From an uncultured Eggerthellaceae bacterium (GTDB lineage Bacteria; Actinomycetota; Coriobacteriia; Coriobacteriales; Eggerthellaceae), in assembly GCA_910588095.1 (NCBI GenBank), contig CAJUQH010000001.1, positions 248,001 to 312,000 of the forward strand: a DNA stretch of 64,000 bases, in the 5' to 3' direction. Shown one piece after another: positions 61,874-64,000 of the stretch. Within the stretch, counting starts at the first letter, position 1, and every line of letters starts with the position of its first letter. The notes beneath the pieces were generated by a model. The model saw only the letters and a list, made by a program, of their open reading frames with translations. It was not told where the DNA came from and searched no databases. The position numbers and the translations under genes were made by a program.

Positions 61874-64000
61874 GTGAGTTCGCGGGCTCTCAAAGGTCGT
61901 CACGGCATACGCAAGAGCGACAAGAAAACCATCCTGCTGGTCATCATCGCCATCATAGCTGCGCTGGTGGTCACCGCGTGCGTCGCGGTGTCTGCCCTGG
62001 CGCGCACGGCGCTGGAAGACCTGCCCGATTACTCCAATGCTGACGCCTACAACAGCGCGCGCCCCACGGTGGTGTACGCTTCCGACCGCGAGACGGTGCT
62101 GGCCGAGTTCCAGCTCGAGAACCGTCACCCGGTCACCCTGGCCGACATCAACCAGTTCGTGCTCGACGGCACCGTTGCCACCGAGGACGAGCGCTTCTAC
62201 TCCCACAACGGGGTCGACCTCATGGGCGTCGGCCGCGCAGTGGTCAACAACCTGCTGGGCGGCGCGCTGGAGGGTGCGTCCACCATCACCCAGCAGTTCG
62301 TGCGCAACACCATCCTGTCCGAGGAGATGAGCGACATCACGGTGAAGCGCAAGCTGCGCGAGATGTACATCTCGCTGAAGCTCGAGGAGCAGTACGAGAA
62401 GGACGAGATACTGCTCATGTACCTGAACACCATCAACTACGGCTCGGGCGCCTACGGCATCGAGGCGGCGGCCGAGCGCTACTTCTCGAAGCACGCGAAG
62501 GACCTCACCCTGGCCGAAGCGGCCACGCTGGTGGGCGTCCCGCAGTCGCCGACCTACAACAACCCCATCGACAACCCTGAGAACTGCGTGGCCCGCCGCA
62601 ACCTGGTGCTCGACCGCATGGTCTCCAACGGCTATGTGAGCGCCGAGGACGCCGCGGCTGCCAAGGAGGAGCCGTTGACGCTCAACGAGACGGTGCCCTC
62701 CACCACGGGCATCGAGGCGTATCCTTACTTCACCAGCTACGTGCGCAACCAGCTTTCTGACGCCGAGGGCAAGTACGCCTACTCCACCGCCGAGATATTC
62801 AAGGGCGGCCTGACCGTCTACACCACGCTCGACGTGGAGGCGCAGAAGGCGGCCGAGGCAGCAGCTGAGGAGAAGCTAGCCGAGGTCGGCAGCGAGTACG
62901 AGGTGGGCCTCGTGGCCATCGACCCCGACAACGGCTACATCAAGGCCATGATCGGCGGCAAGGACTACGATGCCACCCAGGTGAACATGGCCACGGGCGA
63001 GGGTGGCAGCGGCCGCCAGTCCGGCTCGTCGTTCAAGACGTTCACCTTGCTGGCCGCCATCGAGGCCGGCATCGACCCGCAGACCATGATCGACTCCACC
63101 ACCACGGCCAAGTTCCCCGGCTGGACGGTGTCGAACATCAACCACGCCAACTACGGCACACGCTCCATCGCGAGCGCCTTCGAGGTGTCATCCAACACCG
63201 CCTTCGCGAGGCTGTGCCTGTACCTCACCCCGGCGAAGGTGGTCGAGATGGCGCACCGCGTGGGCATCACCTCCGAGCTGCCCGAGACTGGCGCCCTCAC
63301 CCTGGGCGCGGGATCGGTGAACCCGCTTGAGATGGCCGACGCCTACGCGACCATCGCCAACGGGGGCACCCACTACGAGGCCGAGTGCATCGAGCAGATC
63401 CTCGACAAGGACGGCAACGTCATCATCGACAACTCCGACCCGGTGGGCGAGCGCGTGATATCCGAGGAAGTGGCCTGCGCCGCCATCAAGGTCATGGAAG
63501 GCGTGGTCACCCGCGGCACCGGCACCCCGGCGCGCCTGGCCAACGGCCAGCCCGCGGCCGGCAAGACCGGCACCTCCGAGAACTACATGGACAGCTGGTT
63601 CTGCGGCATCACGCCCCAGATGTCCGTGGCCATCTGGCTGGGCGACCGTGCCGACTACGTGGACGCTAAGCCCATCTTCCCCACATGCACCAGCGTGTTC
63701 TCCAGCTTCATGAACCGCATCCTCGAGGGCCAGCCCATCGAGCAGTTCCCCACAGCTGGCTCGCCCAAGTACATCGCCAACTTCTCCAATTCCGAGTACC
63801 ACATCGGCGGCGACTACGGCAAGGGCGACGACGAGGAAGAGGAAGAGGAGAAGCCCGAAGAGGGCGATGAAGCCATCAAGCCCGAGGAGCCAGGCGGCAC
63901 CGACCCTGACCCCGGCACCGACCCCGGCCCTGGCACTGACCCCGGCACCGACCCTGATCCCGGCCCTGGCACCGACCCTGGCACTGACCCTGATCCGCCG
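61874..64000 (+). CDS. Class A penicillin-binding protein (bifunctional transglycosylase/transpeptidase), 3-prime end outside the window
   Basis: At least 709 residues, open at the window end. A short cytoplasmic basic tail and a membrane helix (about 20-45) lead to a GT51 transglycosylase (TVATEDERFYSHNGVD, GASTITQQFVRN, KLEEQYEKDEILLMYLN). The transpeptidase has SSFK (in RQSGSSFKTF), SSN (EVSSNTAFA) and KTG (AAGKTGTSE). The region after residue about 655 is acidic and then a Gly-Thr-Asp-Pro repeat. It polymerises and cross-links peptidoglycan. GTG 61874 is best placed after GGAGG; GTG 61868 is within that site. Cell-wall role, with glmM nearby as a supplier of precursors. Confidence 0.95.
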   Translation, partial: MSSRALKGRHGIRKSDKKTILLVIIAIIAALVVTACVAVSALARTALEDLPDYSNADAYNSARPTVVYASDRETVLAEFQLENRHPVTLADINQFVLDGTVATEDERFYSHNGVDLMGVGRAVVNNLLGGALEGASTITQQFVRNTILSEEMSDITVKRKLREMYISLKLEEQYEKDEILLMYLNTINYGSGAYGIEAAAERYFSKHAKDLTLAEAATLVGVPQSPTYNNPIDNPENCVARRNLVLDRMVSNGYVSAEDAAAAKEEPLTLNETVPSTTGIEAYPYFTSYVRNQLSDAEGKYAYSTAEIFKGGLTVYTTLDVEAQKAAEAAAEEKLAEVGSEYEVGLVAIDPDNGYIKAMIGGKDYDATQVNMATGEGGSGRQSGSSFKTFTLLAAIEAGIDPQTMIDSTTTAKFPGWTVSNINHANYGTRSIASAFEVSSNTAFARLCLYLTPAKVVEMAHRVGITSELPETGALTLGAGSVNPLEMADAYATIANGGTHYEAECIEQILDKDGNVIIDNSDPVGERVISEEVACAAIKVMEGVVTRGTGTPARLANGQPAAGKTGTSENYMDSWFCGITPQMSVAIWLGDRADYVDAKPIFPTCTSVFSSFMNRILEGQPIEQFPTAGSPKYIANFSNSEYHIGGDYGKGDDEEEEEEKPEEGDEAIKPEEPGGTDPDPGTDPGPGTDPGTDPDPGPGTDPGTDPDPP
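63896..64000 (+). repeat. Gly-Thr-Asp-Pro repeat at the C-terminus of the penicillin-binding protein
   Basis: Tandem units such as GTDPDPGTDPGPGTDP encoded by near-repeats of CCCGGCACCGACCC. Probably a flexible wall-spanning or disordered tail whose length may vary among strains. The repeat runs off the window edge. Confidence 0.75.

Overview
The window is one contiguous piece of a GC-rich chromosome from a Gram-positive actinobacterium. It is most likely an Eggerthellaceae/Coriobacteriia gut-type organism. The reasons are a dnaK-grpE-dnaJ-hspR-clpB cluster of actinobacterial type, an rpoB-rpoC pair with a long acidic RpoC tail, several very large signal-peptide surface proteins built from MBG, InlB-type and BspA-like repeats, and nikR/hypE for hydrogenase maturation. 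The genus is an inference from gene style; no 16S rRNA is present.

Layout. 0-5.6 kb: a phosphorelay/c-di-GMP module (REC-HD-GYP-GGDEF protein, Hpt protein, hybrid kinase with two receivers). 5.6-11.2 kb: a transglutaminase-like lipoprotein, then a tightly packed type IV pilus/type II secretion-like operon (F-type platform protein, four small membrane proteins, PilT-like ATPase). 11.6-15.1 kb: a large MBG-repeat surface protein. 15.3-20.4 kb: a frame-broken AlbA/wHTH regulator, a ZIP metal transporter, an SOS-controlled Y-family polymerase with a YolD-like partner, and an SNF-family transporter. 20.6-23.2 kb: galE and a phosphohexomutase. 23.2-31.0 kb is accessory: a low-GC ATPase/STAS-like fusion, a candidate structured leader RNA, a 1494-residue surface protein, a CdiA-CT-like nuclease and a HigBA toxin-antitoxin pair. 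31.0-33.8 kb: nikR-hypE and a ferredoxin. 34-41.1 kb: the heat-shock operon. 41.2-46.2 kb: a flavoprotein, YbaK, tRNA-Ala(GGC), a PIN/RHH toxin-antitoxin pair and a surface protein whose signal peptide is put out of frame by an 8-G tract. 46.4-57.3 kb: rpoB-rpoC, hisE, glmM and a patatin. 57.7 kb to the end: an Rpn-type nuclease, argG behind an Arg-codon leader peptide and terminator, argH, and a PBP1A-type gene cut by the window edge.

Working together: the heat-shock genes form one self-regulated unit ending in a strong terminator. argG and argH are consecutive arginine-pathway steps. galE, the phosphohexomutase, glmM and the PBP feed the cell envelope. The main observations are (i) a ribosome-mediated attenuator upstream of argG, (ii) an alpha-CTD-like domain inside the RpoC tail, (iii) two genes whose reading frame depends on a homopolymer tract, one of which also ends in a domain resembling diversity-generating-retroelement variable regions, and (iv) an inverted-repeat leader with a possible pseudoknot. 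All calls come from reading the sequence; no database search was run.
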